A stretch of 5,826 nucleotides of DNA, taken from NCBI GenBank assembly GCA_947503585.1, contig CANNEJ010000116.1, positions 1-5,826 of the forward strand, in the 5' to 3' direction. The notes beneath the pieces were generated by a model. That model was given only the letters and a program-made list of their open reading frames with translations, ran no database searches and was not told the origin of the DNA. This DNA is from Anaerolineales bacterium (lineage in GTDB: Bacteria > Chloroflexota > Anaerolineae > Anaerolineales > UBA11657). This document shows positions 1 to 5,224 of this stretch, one piece after another. Position 1 is the first letter of the stretch. Each line of letters starts with the position of its first letter. The translations under genes were made by a program, and so were the position numbers.

Positions 1-1460
1 GCTTTGTCTTTGGCGCTCACGTTCAGAATGCCGTTGGCATCAATGTCAAATGTGACTTCTACTTGCGGCATGCCACGCGGCGCCGCCGGAATGCCCTCCA
101 GCCGAAACTCTCCCATCAACATGTTGTCTTGCGCCATGCTGCGCTCGCCCTGCAGAATTTTAATATCCACCGCCGTCTGCCCGTCCGCAGCTGTGGAGAA
201 AACCTGGCTCTTGTTCACCGGGATGGTGGTATTGCGCTCAATCAGCGAGGTCATCACGCCGCCCAGTGTTTCGAGGCCCAATGAAAGCGGGGTTACATCC
301 AGCAGCAGCACATCTTTTACATCGCCGGACAGCACGCCGCCCTGCACGGCGGCACCCACGGCCACCACCTCATCCGGGTTGACGCCCTTGTGCGGCACCT
401 TGCCGGTCAATTTTTCCACCAGCTCTTGCACCATGGGCATGCGCGATGAGCCGCCCACCAGTACCACCTGGTCAATCTTGCTGGCGCTCAGCCCGGAGTC
501 TTTTAGCGCGCTCTCAAACGGGCCGCGCAAGCGGTCCACCAATTTCTGCGTAAGCTTCTCAAAGTGGCTGCGCGTGAGCGCCATCTGCACATGCTTTGGC
601 CCGTTGGCATCGGCCGTGATGAAAGGCAGATTGATTTCAGTTTGCGCCATCGCGCTCAGCTCAATTTTTGCTTTTTCCGCACCCTCGCGCAGGCGCTGCA
701 GTGCCTGCTTGTCTTTGCGCAGGTCAATGCCCTCTTGCTTTTTGAATTCATCAGCCACCCACTCGGCCAGCGCTGCATCCCAGTCATCTCCGCCAAGGTG
801 TGTGTCGCCGTTGGTGGCCTTCACTTCCACCACGCCGTCGCCCACTTCAAGCACTGAAACATCAAATGTTCCGCCGCCCAGGTCAAAGACAAGGATGGTT
901 TCATTGGCGCGCTTGTCCAAGCCATACGCCAATGCCGCTGCGGTTGGCTCGTTGATAATGCGCAGCACTTCCAACCCGGCAATCTTGCCCGCGTCTTTAG
1001 TAGCCTGGCGCTGCGAGTCATTAAAGTACGCCGGCACAGTGATCACGGCCTGCGTTACCGGCGTGCCCAGATAAGCCTCGGCGTCCGTCTTCAGCTTACT
1101 CAGGATCATGGCGGAAATTTCTTGCGGCGTATAGGTCTTTCCAGTTTGCGGGATGGTTACGCGCGCATCGCCATTGGGACCGGCCACCACCTGGTACGGC
1201 ACCAGGCTGCGCTCAGAGCCCACTTCGCTTTCGCGCCGGCCCATAAAGCGCTTGATGGAGTACACAGTGTTCTCCGGATTGATCACCGCCTGGCGCTTGG
1301 CCGTCTGCCCGACCAGCTTCTCGCCATTTTTATTAAACGCCACAATCGATGGCATTGTGCGCTGCCCCTCACTGGTGCTGATCACCACTGGATCACCGCC
1401 CTCCATCACAGCCACGACAGAATTTGTCGTTCCCAAATCAATTCCAACGATCTTTGACAT
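1..1460 (-). CDS. dnaK: Molecular chaperone DnaK (Hsp70), N-terminal 486 residues, cut by window edge
   Basis: Cytoplasmic ATP-dependent chaperone that binds and releases unfolded peptides, normally working with DnaJ and GrpE. Reading leftwards from the ATG at 1460-1458 gives an uninterrupted 486 codons. Visible signatures: phosphate-1 loop IGIDLGTTNS-type (residues 5-14), Lys70, the YFNDSQRQAT motif (145-154), Glu171 in IINEPTAAALAYG, phosphate-2 loop DLGGGTFD (193-200, Thr198 equivalent to the autophosphorylated Thr199 of E. coli), HLGGDDWD (221-228), adenosine loop VVLVGGSSRMP (332-342), interdomain linker DVLLLDVTPLS (383-393), then the substrate-binding beta-domain up to NVSAKDK. The C-terminal lid (roughly 120-150 residues in the family) lies outside the window. 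The start is set by the family N-terminus MSKIVGID and by an AGAGGG Shine-Dalgarno seven bases upstream (plus-strand 1468-1473). The N-terminal quadrant has the same length as E. coli DnaK, so the segment absent from some Gram-positive Hsp70s is present. dnaJ or grpE could lie to the left; this cannot be seen. Confidence 0.98.
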   Translation of the reverse strand, partial: MSKIVGIDLGTTNSVVAVMEGGDPVVISTSEGQRTMPSIVAFNKNGEKLVGQTAKRQAVINPENTVYSIKRFMGRRESEVGSERSLVPYQVVAGPNGDARVTIPQTGKTYTPQEISAMILSKLKTDAEAYLGTPVTQAVITVPAYFNDSQRQATKDAGKIAGLEVLRIINEPTAAALAYGLDKRANETILVFDLGGGTFDVSVLEVGDGVVEVKATNGDTHLGGDDWDAALAEWVADEFKKQEGIDLRKDKQALQRLREGAEKAKIELSAMAQTEINLPFITADANGPKHVQMALTRSHFEKLTQKLVDRLRGPFESALKDSGLSASKIDQVVLVGGSSRMPMVQELVEKLTGKVPHKGVNPDEVVAVGAAVQGGVLSGDVKDVLLLDVTPLSLGLETLGGVMTSLIERNTTIPVNKSQVFSTAADGQTAVDIKILQGERSMAQDNMLMGEFRLEGIPAAPRGMPQVEVTFDIDANGILNVSAKDK

Positions 1461-1524
1461 TTTGCTACCCTCTTGTTTTCATGCAATCTAACTCACGGGA
1501 GAATAGGCGCGCAGCGTTTGAGGA

Positions 1525-1553
1525 GTATTAGAGGAGAATAAAACTGCTGTTAG
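1525..1553 (-). promoter_or_regulatory. Candidate sigma-70-like promoter for dnaK
   Basis: On the minus strand CTAACA (plus 1548-1553, four of six matches to TTGACA) is followed after exactly 17 bases by TAATAC (plus 1525-1530, three of six matches to TATAAT). Transcription from here would give a leader of roughly 55-60 bases before the dnaK ATG. The -10 is poor, so this is only the best-spaced candidate in the upstream region. No CIRCE or HAIR heat-shock operator was found beside it. Confidence 0.3.
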
Positions 1554-1579
1554 CTGTGGGCGATATTTTCCGTTATACT
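1550..1579 (+). promoter_or_regulatory. Candidate promoter for the glycosyltransferase gene
   Basis: TATACT at 1574-1579 matches the -10 consensus at five of six positions. TTAGCT at 1550-1555, 18 bases upstream, is a weak -35. The start point would be near 1586, giving a structured leader of about 218 bases before the GTG at 1804. The -35 overlaps the candidate dnaK -35 on the other strand, so the two would be back-to-back promoters. The only strong element is the -10. Confidence 0.3.
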
Positions 1580-1803
1580 GCGCGAAGCATGCCGGTGAGT
1601 TGGTCTGCGACCGGCGGTGGAACCAAAAATGTGCACTTTAAATGGGGTTTCGGGCGGCCTACGCGCAAGTGCGGGCTGCTGCCGCCCGGCAGGCTGGCAG
1701 CCGAATGCGGCCGAGCAGCCGCCTAACATTGTGCGGCGGGCGGGCGCGGGCGCGCTTGCGGGCACTTTGCATTAGCGTCCGCAGCCCGCAGCCAACCCAT
1801 ATT

Positions 1804-2766
1804 GTGACCGAGACCAAATACTCAATTGTCGTGCCGGTCTTCAACGAGGCCGAGTCGCTGCCTGAACTTTACCGGCGCATGTGTGCGGTGATGGACGGGC
1901 TGGATGGCACATGCGAGCTGATCCTCGTCAACGATGGCAGCCAGGATGGCACACCGCAATTGCTGCGCGCGTTGCAAGCGGCGGATGCGCGCGTACGCGT
2001 GCTGGAGTTCTCGCGCAACTTTGGGCATCAGATGGCTATCACCGCCGGGCTGGATTATGCCGGCGGCAGCGCTGTGGTCATCATCGATGCTGATTTGCAG
2101 GATCCGCCCGAAGCGATCCCGCAGCTGGTGGCCGAATGGCAGCGCGGGGCGCAGGTTGTATTTGCCGTGCGCGCCAAGCGCCTCGGTGAAAGCTGGCTGA
2201 AGCGCAGCACCGCAGCCGCGTTTTATCGCATCATCAACCGGCTCACGGAGCTGCACATTCCGCTCGATAGCGGCGACTTCCGGCTGCTGGATCGGCAGGT
2301 GGTGCTGGCGCTGCGCGAGGTGCGCGAGCATCATCGATTTATGCGCGGGCTCTCGGTCTGGCTGGGCTTTCGGCAGGCCAGTGTGCAGTACGTGCGCCAG
2401 GAGCGCTTCGCCGGCGTCTCAAAATATCCCATGCGCAAGATGATGCGCTTTGCGGCGGATGGCATCACAAGTTTTTCGTACGTTCCGCTGCAGCTGGCCA
2501 CCACACTGGGGTTTATAGCGGCCAGCATGGCGCTGCTGGGCATCCCCGCTGTGCTGCTGCTGCGCCTCTCCGGTTACTATGCATTTGAGGGGCAGGCCAC
2601 CACGCTCAGCAGCGTGCTGCTGCTCGGCGGAGTGCAGCTCATCTTTCTTGGAATTATTGGCGAGTACCTCGGGCGCATTTACAATGAGGTAAAGAAGCGC
2701 CCGCTCTACATACTAAGCGCACAGCTGGGCTTTACGGACTCCCGGCGCGACATACCCAAGCCGTGA
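1804..2766 (+). CDS. Membrane-anchored family 2 glycosyltransferase (GtrB/ArnC/DPM1-like), 320 aa
   Basis: Expected to transfer a sugar from a nucleotide donor to a polyprenyl-phosphate carrier at the cytoplasmic face of the membrane; donor and final product cannot be told from sequence. A GT-A fold comes first: YSIVVPVFNEAESL (6-19), NDGSQDGT (43-50), FSRNFGHQMAI (69-79), and the metal/nucleotide motif DADLQDPPE (95-103). GDFRLLDR (157-164), RFMRG (178-182) and ERFAGVSKYP (200-209) follow. Two hydrophobic helices, about 232-255 and 268-290, end in the GEYLGRIYNEVKKRPLYI signature typical of this subfamily. The GTG at 1804 was chosen because family members begin a few residues before the YSIVVP strand and 320 residues is normal length. 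The frame stays open upstream to an ATG at 1642, but that extension is Ala/Arg-rich and family-unlike. No Shine-Dalgarno precedes the GTG, so the exact start is the weak point. The last codons and stop lie inside a 61-bp tandem repeat. Confidence 0.93.
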   Translation: MTETKYSIVVPVFNEAESLPELYRRMCAVMDGLDGTCELILVNDGSQDGTPQLLRALQAADARVRVLEFSRNFGHQMAITAGLDYAGGSAVVIIDADLQDPPEAIPQLVAEWQRGAQVVFAVRAKRLGESWLKRSTAAAFYRIINRLTELHIPLDSGDFRLLDRQVVLALREVREHHRFMRGLSVWLGFRQASVQYVRQERFAGVSKYPMRKMMRFAADGITSFSYVPLQLATTLGFIAASMALLGIPAVLLLRLSGYYAFEGQATTLSSVLLLGGVQLIFLGIIGEYLGRIYNEVKKRPLYILSAQLGFTDSRRDIPKP

Positions 2767-2876
2767 ACTTATGCGGATAGATCAGCGCTCCGCATTACTA
2801 TCCGCCATAGCGTTTCCCAGGCCGTGAATTCATGCGAGTAGATCAGCGCTCCGCATTACTATCCGCCATAGCGTTT
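2755..2876. repeat. Two abutting 61-bp direct repeats overlapping the glycosyltransferase stop codon
   Basis: Unit 1 (2755-2815) and unit 2 (2816-2876) match at 56 of 61 positions; the last 38 bases are identical. Unit 1 contains the final glycosyltransferase codons CCC AAG CCG TGA. Unit 2 keeps a relic of them (CCC AGG CCG TGA) that is not part of any gene. In unit 1, ATGCGGA (2771-2777) can pair with TCCGCAT (2789-2795), or TATGCGGATAG (2770-2780) can pair with CTATCCGCCATA (2798-2809) with one bulged base; these two foldings exclude each other. Substitutions in unit 2 weaken both stems. No T-run follows either hairpin, so it is not a standard terminator. The repeat fills almost all of the gap before the aldehyde dehydrogenase gene. 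Confidence 0.95.
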
Positions 2877-2896
2877 GCGCCAAACAGAGGCAACCC

Positions 2897-4363
2897 ATGC
2901 GCCTAATGCACATCAACGGCCAGTTCACGCAAGGCCAAGCCACGCAAGAGATTGCCGTGCACAATCCGGCCACCGAAGAAGTGCTGGACACAGTGCCGCG
3001 CGGCACTGCCGCCGACGCGAACGCTGCAGTGGCAGCGGCCGTGGCCGCCGCGCCACAGTGGCGCGCCACCGTGGCCAACGACCGCGCCGAGCTGCTGCAT
3101 GCCGCAGCCACCAAGCTGCGCCACCATCAGGAGCACCTTATCCGGCTGCTTACGCTGGAGCAAGGCAAGCCCTGGAGCGAGAACGAGGAAGAGCTGGTGT
3201 GGTCGGCCAACACCTTTGACTACTATGCGGAGCTGGGGCGGCACGAGCGCGGCAGCGTGCTGCCGCCGGGCACGCCCACCCAATTCAACTTCACTCTCAA
3301 GGAGCCCTACGGCGTAGTGGCCTGCATCACGCCGTGGAATTTTCCGCTGCTGCTTTTGGCTTGGAAGCTGGCGCCGGCGCTGGCGGCCGGCAACACCTGC
3401 GTTATCAAGCCGTCCGAGATGACGCCACTGAGCACACTGTATATGCTGGAGCACTGCCTCGACCATTTGCCAGCCGGCGTGGTAAATGTTGTGACGGGCT
3501 ACGGCCCCGAGGTGGCAGAGCCACTGGTAACGCATGCGGATGTGGATATGGTGGCGTTCACCGGCAGCCTTGCCACCGGCCAGCGCATCGCAGCGCTGGC
3601 CGCCCCACAAATGAAGAAGCTGCATCTGGAGCTGGGCGGCAAAGACGCATTTGTGATTGCCGACGACGCCGACCCGCAAGTGGCAGCGCGCGCGCTGGCT
3701 TACGCAGCGCTGCTCAACTGCGGGCAAGTGTGCACCTCGGCTGAGCGCGTGTATCTGCCGCGGGCACGGGCCGCGCAGTTTACCGAAGCACTGGTGGAGC
3801 ACGTGCGCAGCCTGCGCCTCGGGCCGGGCATCGAAAGCACCACAGATCTGGGACCGATGATGGGCGAAAAGTACCGTGCCAAATTTGAAACGCATGTGGA
3901 TCAGGCGCGCCACGCCGGCGCGGCAATCCTCACAGGCGGGCGCCGCCCGCCCGGCTTAACGCGTGGCTTCTTCTACGAGCCCACGGTAATTGCCAATGCC
4001 GACCACAGCATGCTTGTAATGACTGCCGAAACCTTCGGCCCCGCAATTCCGCTGATGGAGTACAGCAGCTTTGACGACGCCATCCGGCTGGCAAACGACT
4101 CACCGTACGGGCTGGGCGCAACGCTGCTCAGCCGGGACCCCGACCGCATCAAGCGCTTTTTTGACGAGGTGCGCGCCGGCACCATCTGGATCAATGATCC
4201 GCTGACGGACAACTACGCCGGCCCGTTTGGCGGCATGCGCATGTCCGGTGGCAGCCGCGAGCTGGGCCAGGAGGGGCTGGAGGAGTTCCGCACCACCAAG
4301 CACGTGCACTGGGACTTCAGCGCTGCCGCCAAGCCGTACTGGTACCCGTATGGCAGCGCGTAA
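2897..4363 (+). CDS. NAD(P)-dependent aldehyde dehydrogenase, 488 aa
   Basis: Soluble enzyme of the ALDH superfamily that oxidises an aldehyde to the carboxylic acid with NAD(P)+. The full family length is present, with all catalytic parts: TPWNFP with oxyanion Asn148 (145-150), cofactor-binding KPSE (171-174), FTGSLATG (221-228), general base Glu245 in LELGGK, the NCGQVCTSAERVY block with catalytic Cys279 (274-286), and ETFGP with the cofactor-ribose-binding Glu378. The tail PFGGMRMSGG (443-452) continues into an ELGQEG-FRTTKHVHWD type oligomerisation segment. The GQVC-AERVY and ETFGP details resemble the lactaldehyde/betaine-aldehyde type of ALDH, but the substrate is not determinable here. 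The ATG at 2897 is preceded by CAGAGG (2885-2890) six bases away; the ATG at 2906 is a less well-spaced alternative. It lies 130 bp behind the glycosyltransferase, separated by the 61-bp repeats, so co-transcription is possible but not shown. Confidence 0.97.
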   Translation: MRLMHINGQFTQGQATQEIAVHNPATEEVLDTVPRGTAADANAAVAAAVAAAPQWRATVANDRAELLHAAATKLRHHQEHLIRLLTLEQGKPWSENEEELVWSANTFDYYAELGRHERGSVLPPGTPTQFNFTLKEPYGVVACITPWNFPLLLLAWKLAPALAAGNTCVIKPSEMTPLSTLYMLEHCLDHLPAGVVNVVTGYGPEVAEPLVTHADVDMVAFTGSLATGQRIAALAAPQMKKLHLELGGKDAFVIADDADPQVAARALAYAALLNCGQVCTSAERVYLPRARAAQFTEALVEHVRSLRLGPGIESTTDLGPMMGEKYRAKFETHVDQARHAGAAILTGGRRPPGLTRGFFYEPTVIANADHSMLVMTAETFGPAIPLMEYSSFDDAIRLANDSPYGLGATLLSRDPDRIKRFFDEVRAGTIWINDPLTDNYAGPFGGMRMSGGSRELGQEGLEEFRTTKHVHWDFSAAAKPYWYPYGSA

Positions 4364-4370
4364 ATTACTG

Positions 4371-4393
4371 GCTGCCGCCAGCGGGCAGGCAGC
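4371..4393 (+). terminator. Weak GC-rich hairpin after the aldehyde dehydrogenase gene
   Basis: GCTGCC (4371-4376) and GGCAGC (4388-4393) can form a six-pair stem with an 11-base loop, seven bases after the stop codon. An alternative pairing is CTGCCGC with GCGGGCAG. No T-tract follows, so it could only be a weak or factor-dependent terminator, or simply a 3' stabilising hairpin. Confidence 0.25.
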
Positions 4394-4417
4394 GCGCTAC
4401 AACCTTTGACCGCTCAC

Positions 4418-4446
4418 TTGACACTGTTGGCGGGCGCGATTAACAT
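4418..4446 (+). promoter_or_regulatory. Sigma-70-type promoter of the cold-shock gene
   Basis: A perfect TTGACA (4418-4423) is followed, after exactly 17 bases, by TAACAT (4441-4446; four of six matches to TATAAT). This is the best promoter in the window. It predicts a start near 4453 and a leader of about 57 bases before the cold-shock ATG, so the gene has its own transcript. Confidence 0.7.
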
Positions 4447-4461
4447 TTTTGCATCGACGCG

Positions 4462-4476
4462 GCGGCGGTTCGCCGC
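4462..4476 (+). other. Hairpin in the cold-shock mRNA leader
   Basis: GCGGCG (4462-4467) pairs with CGCCGC (4471-4476) around a GTT loop. An alternative register is a four-pair stem GCGG/CCGC closed by a UUCG tetraloop (4469-4472). The hairpin sits about ten bases after the predicted transcription start and 15 bases before the Shine-Dalgarno. 5' structure is a known stabilising and regulatory element in cold-shock mRNAs, but whether it acts here is inference. Confidence 0.5.
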
Positions 4477-4509
4477 AAAACCTTATTGTGCAGGAGGAGT
4501 ATTGATCGT

Positions 4510-4722
4510 ATGTCTGAGCGTGTCACCGGAGAAGTAAAATGGTTCAGTGCGCCGAAAGGTTACGGCTTCATTGGCCACGAAGGCGGTGAGGATCTGTTCG
4601 TTCATTTTTCTGCGCTGAGTATGGAGGGGTACCGAAAATTGCTGCGCGGGCAGAAGGTTGAGTTTGCCATTACAGACGGCAAAAACGGCCTGCAGGCAAT
4701 TGATGTACAAGTGATCCCCTAA
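4510..4722 (+). CDS. Cold-shock domain protein, CspA family, 70 aa
   Basis: Single OB-fold protein that binds single-stranded RNA and DNA; family members act as RNA chaperones, often induced by cold or in stationary phase. It opens with GEVKWFSAPKGYGFI (7-21), containing RNP1 KGYGFI (16-21), then RNP2 DLFVHFSAL (28-36). It closes with the strand pair GQKVEFAI (47-54) and GLQAIDVQVIP (60-70). At 70 residues it is normal length, with no extra domain. The ATG at 4510 begins at the family N-terminus and follows a near-perfect AGGAGGAG (4492-4499) with ten bases between. The in-frame ATG at 4486 lies before that site and would add eight family-unlike residues. The gene has its own promoter upstream and a strong terminator 20 bases downstream, so it is a one-gene transcription unit. 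Confidence 0.96.
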   Translation: MSERVTGEVKWFSAPKGYGFIGHEGGEDLFVHFSALSMEGYRKLLRGQKVEFAITDGKNGLQAIDVQVIP

Positions 4723-4742
4723 AATCACAACCCGCGAACCAC

Positions 4743-4778
4743 CAAAAGCCCCTGCCATGCGGGGGTTTTTGTTTTTTT
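4743..4778 (+). terminator. Strong intrinsic terminator of the cold-shock gene
   Basis: A 13-pair stem, 4743-4755 with 4759-4771, closes on a CAT loop. It has a GC core (GCCCC with GGGGG) and two G-U wobbles. T5 within the 3' arm and then T7 (4772-4778) form the U-tract. It lies 20 bases after the cold-shock stop codon and separates that gene from the lipoprotein gene. Confidence 0.93.
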
Positions 4779-4794
4779 GCAACAATGCCACAGG

Positions 4795-4800
4795 TATACT
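4795..4800 (+). promoter_or_regulatory. Candidate -10 element for the lipoprotein gene
   Basis: TATACT (five of six consensus matches) lies 23 bases before the chosen ATG at 4824 and just after the cold-shock terminator. Transcription would start around 4807, leaving a short leader that carries the AGGGGG Shine-Dalgarno. No good -35 is visible; the correctly spaced position falls in the terminator T-run. Confidence 0.35.
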
Positions 4801-4958
4801 TTGCGCATGCAGGGGGACTAAAAATGCCCGCAGCCAAACTGCACCGCGCGGCTGGCGCTGCGCATTGCCGGTGGCTGCGCACTGCAAACTTGCTGCTGGC
4901 TTGTATGCTGGCGGCGTGTGGCGCGGCCGAAGGCCGGCCGGCTGCAAATAAACCGGCG

Positions 4959-5224
4959 CCAGCCATTGCCACGCGCAAGCCAACTGTGGCGACAGCCACG
5001 CGGCGCGCTACGCGCATGCCATCCCATACGCCGACGGCAGCGCCAACCAGTACGCCCCTGCCAACCAGCACCAGCACCAGTACCCGCACACCCAGCCATT
5101 GCCACGCGCAAGCCAACTGTGGCGACAGCCACGCGCCGCGCTACGCGCATGCCATCCCCTACGCCGACGGCAGCACCAACCAGTACGCCCCTGCCAACCA
5201 GCACCAGCACCAGTACCAGCACAC
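4959..5224 (+). repeat. Two abutting 133-bp direct repeats inside the lipoprotein linker
   Basis: Copy 1 (4959-5091) and copy 2 (5092-5224) differ at four of 133 positions. In the matching frames, two differences are silent (CGG/CGC and GCG/GCA) and two change residues (His to Pro, and Arg to Ser). The period leaves a remainder of one on division by three, so copy 1 is read as Thr/Pro linker in one frame and copy 2 in the next. This is the direct cause of the gene break. Confidence 0.95.

Larger units (their letters stand above)
1461..1803. other. Divergent intergenic region between dnaK and the glycosyltransferase (343 bp)
   Basis: The dnaK-proximal part (1461-1560) is comparatively AT-rich and holds the dnaK Shine-Dalgarno plus three related purine-rich words: GGAGAATA at 1499-1506, GAGGAGTATTA at 1520-1530 and GAGGAGAATAA at 1531-1541. 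The distal part (about 1590-1800) is strongly GC-rich and hairpin-prone. It contains GCCGGT (1591-1596) with ACCGGC (1610-1615), CTGCC (1679-1683) with GGCAG (1688-1692), and GGCTGC (1674-1679) with GCAGCC (1697-1702). None of these is followed by a T-run. I see no RNA gene and no convincing protein-coding sequence. The open frames here translate to Ala/Arg-rich low-complexity sequence typical of GC-rich non-coding DNA. Confidence 0.6.

Noticed and set aside
4..1074. Long plus-strand open frame (356 codons) opposite dnaK
   Set aside because: It is the antisense shadow of a highly conserved DnaK sequence; its translation is Ser/Pro-rich with no recognisable motif and no ribosome site.
1461..1600. 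CIRCE (HrcA) or HAIR (HspR) operator upstream of dnaK
   Set aside because: I looked for TTAGCACTC with its inverted partner and for CTTGAGT with ACTCAAG; neither is present.
1589..1726. 45-codon open frame starting at the predicted transcription start after TATACT (possible leader peptide)
   Set aside because: No ribosome site, no regulatory codon run, and composition follows the GC-rich background; only the position is suggestive.
1642..1803. In-frame N-terminal extension of the glycosyltransferase from the ATG at 1642 or 1705
   Set aside because: It translates to Ala/Arg-rich low-complexity sequence unlike any family N-terminus, and neither ATG has a Shine-Dalgarno; the family start fits GTG at 1804.
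2903..3913. 336-codon minus-strand open frame inside the aldehyde dehydrogenase gene
   Set aside because: The plus strand encodes a full-length ALDH with all catalytic residues; the antisense translation is His/Arg/Gly-rich and motif-free.
4486..4509. Upstream ATG at 4486 as the cold-shock start
   Set aside because: It lies before the AGGAGGAG site and adds residues absent from the CspA family.
4483..4983. Minus-strand open frame of 166 codons crossing the cold-shock gene and its terminator
   Set aside because: It runs through a conserved gene, a strong terminator and the lipoprotein start, with no recognisable protein features.
5083..5100. Programmed +1 ribosomal frameshift joining the two lipoprotein frames
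   Set aside because: No slippery site with a rare codon or stop and no stimulatory structure is apparent at the junction, and the zero frame stays open for about 180 further bases; a repeat-length or indel origin explains the break fully.
4959..5224. CRISPR array or mobile-element terminal repeats
   Set aside because: There are only two abutting direct copies with no spacers, no inverted ends and no transposase; the sequence is codon-structured Thr/Pro linker.
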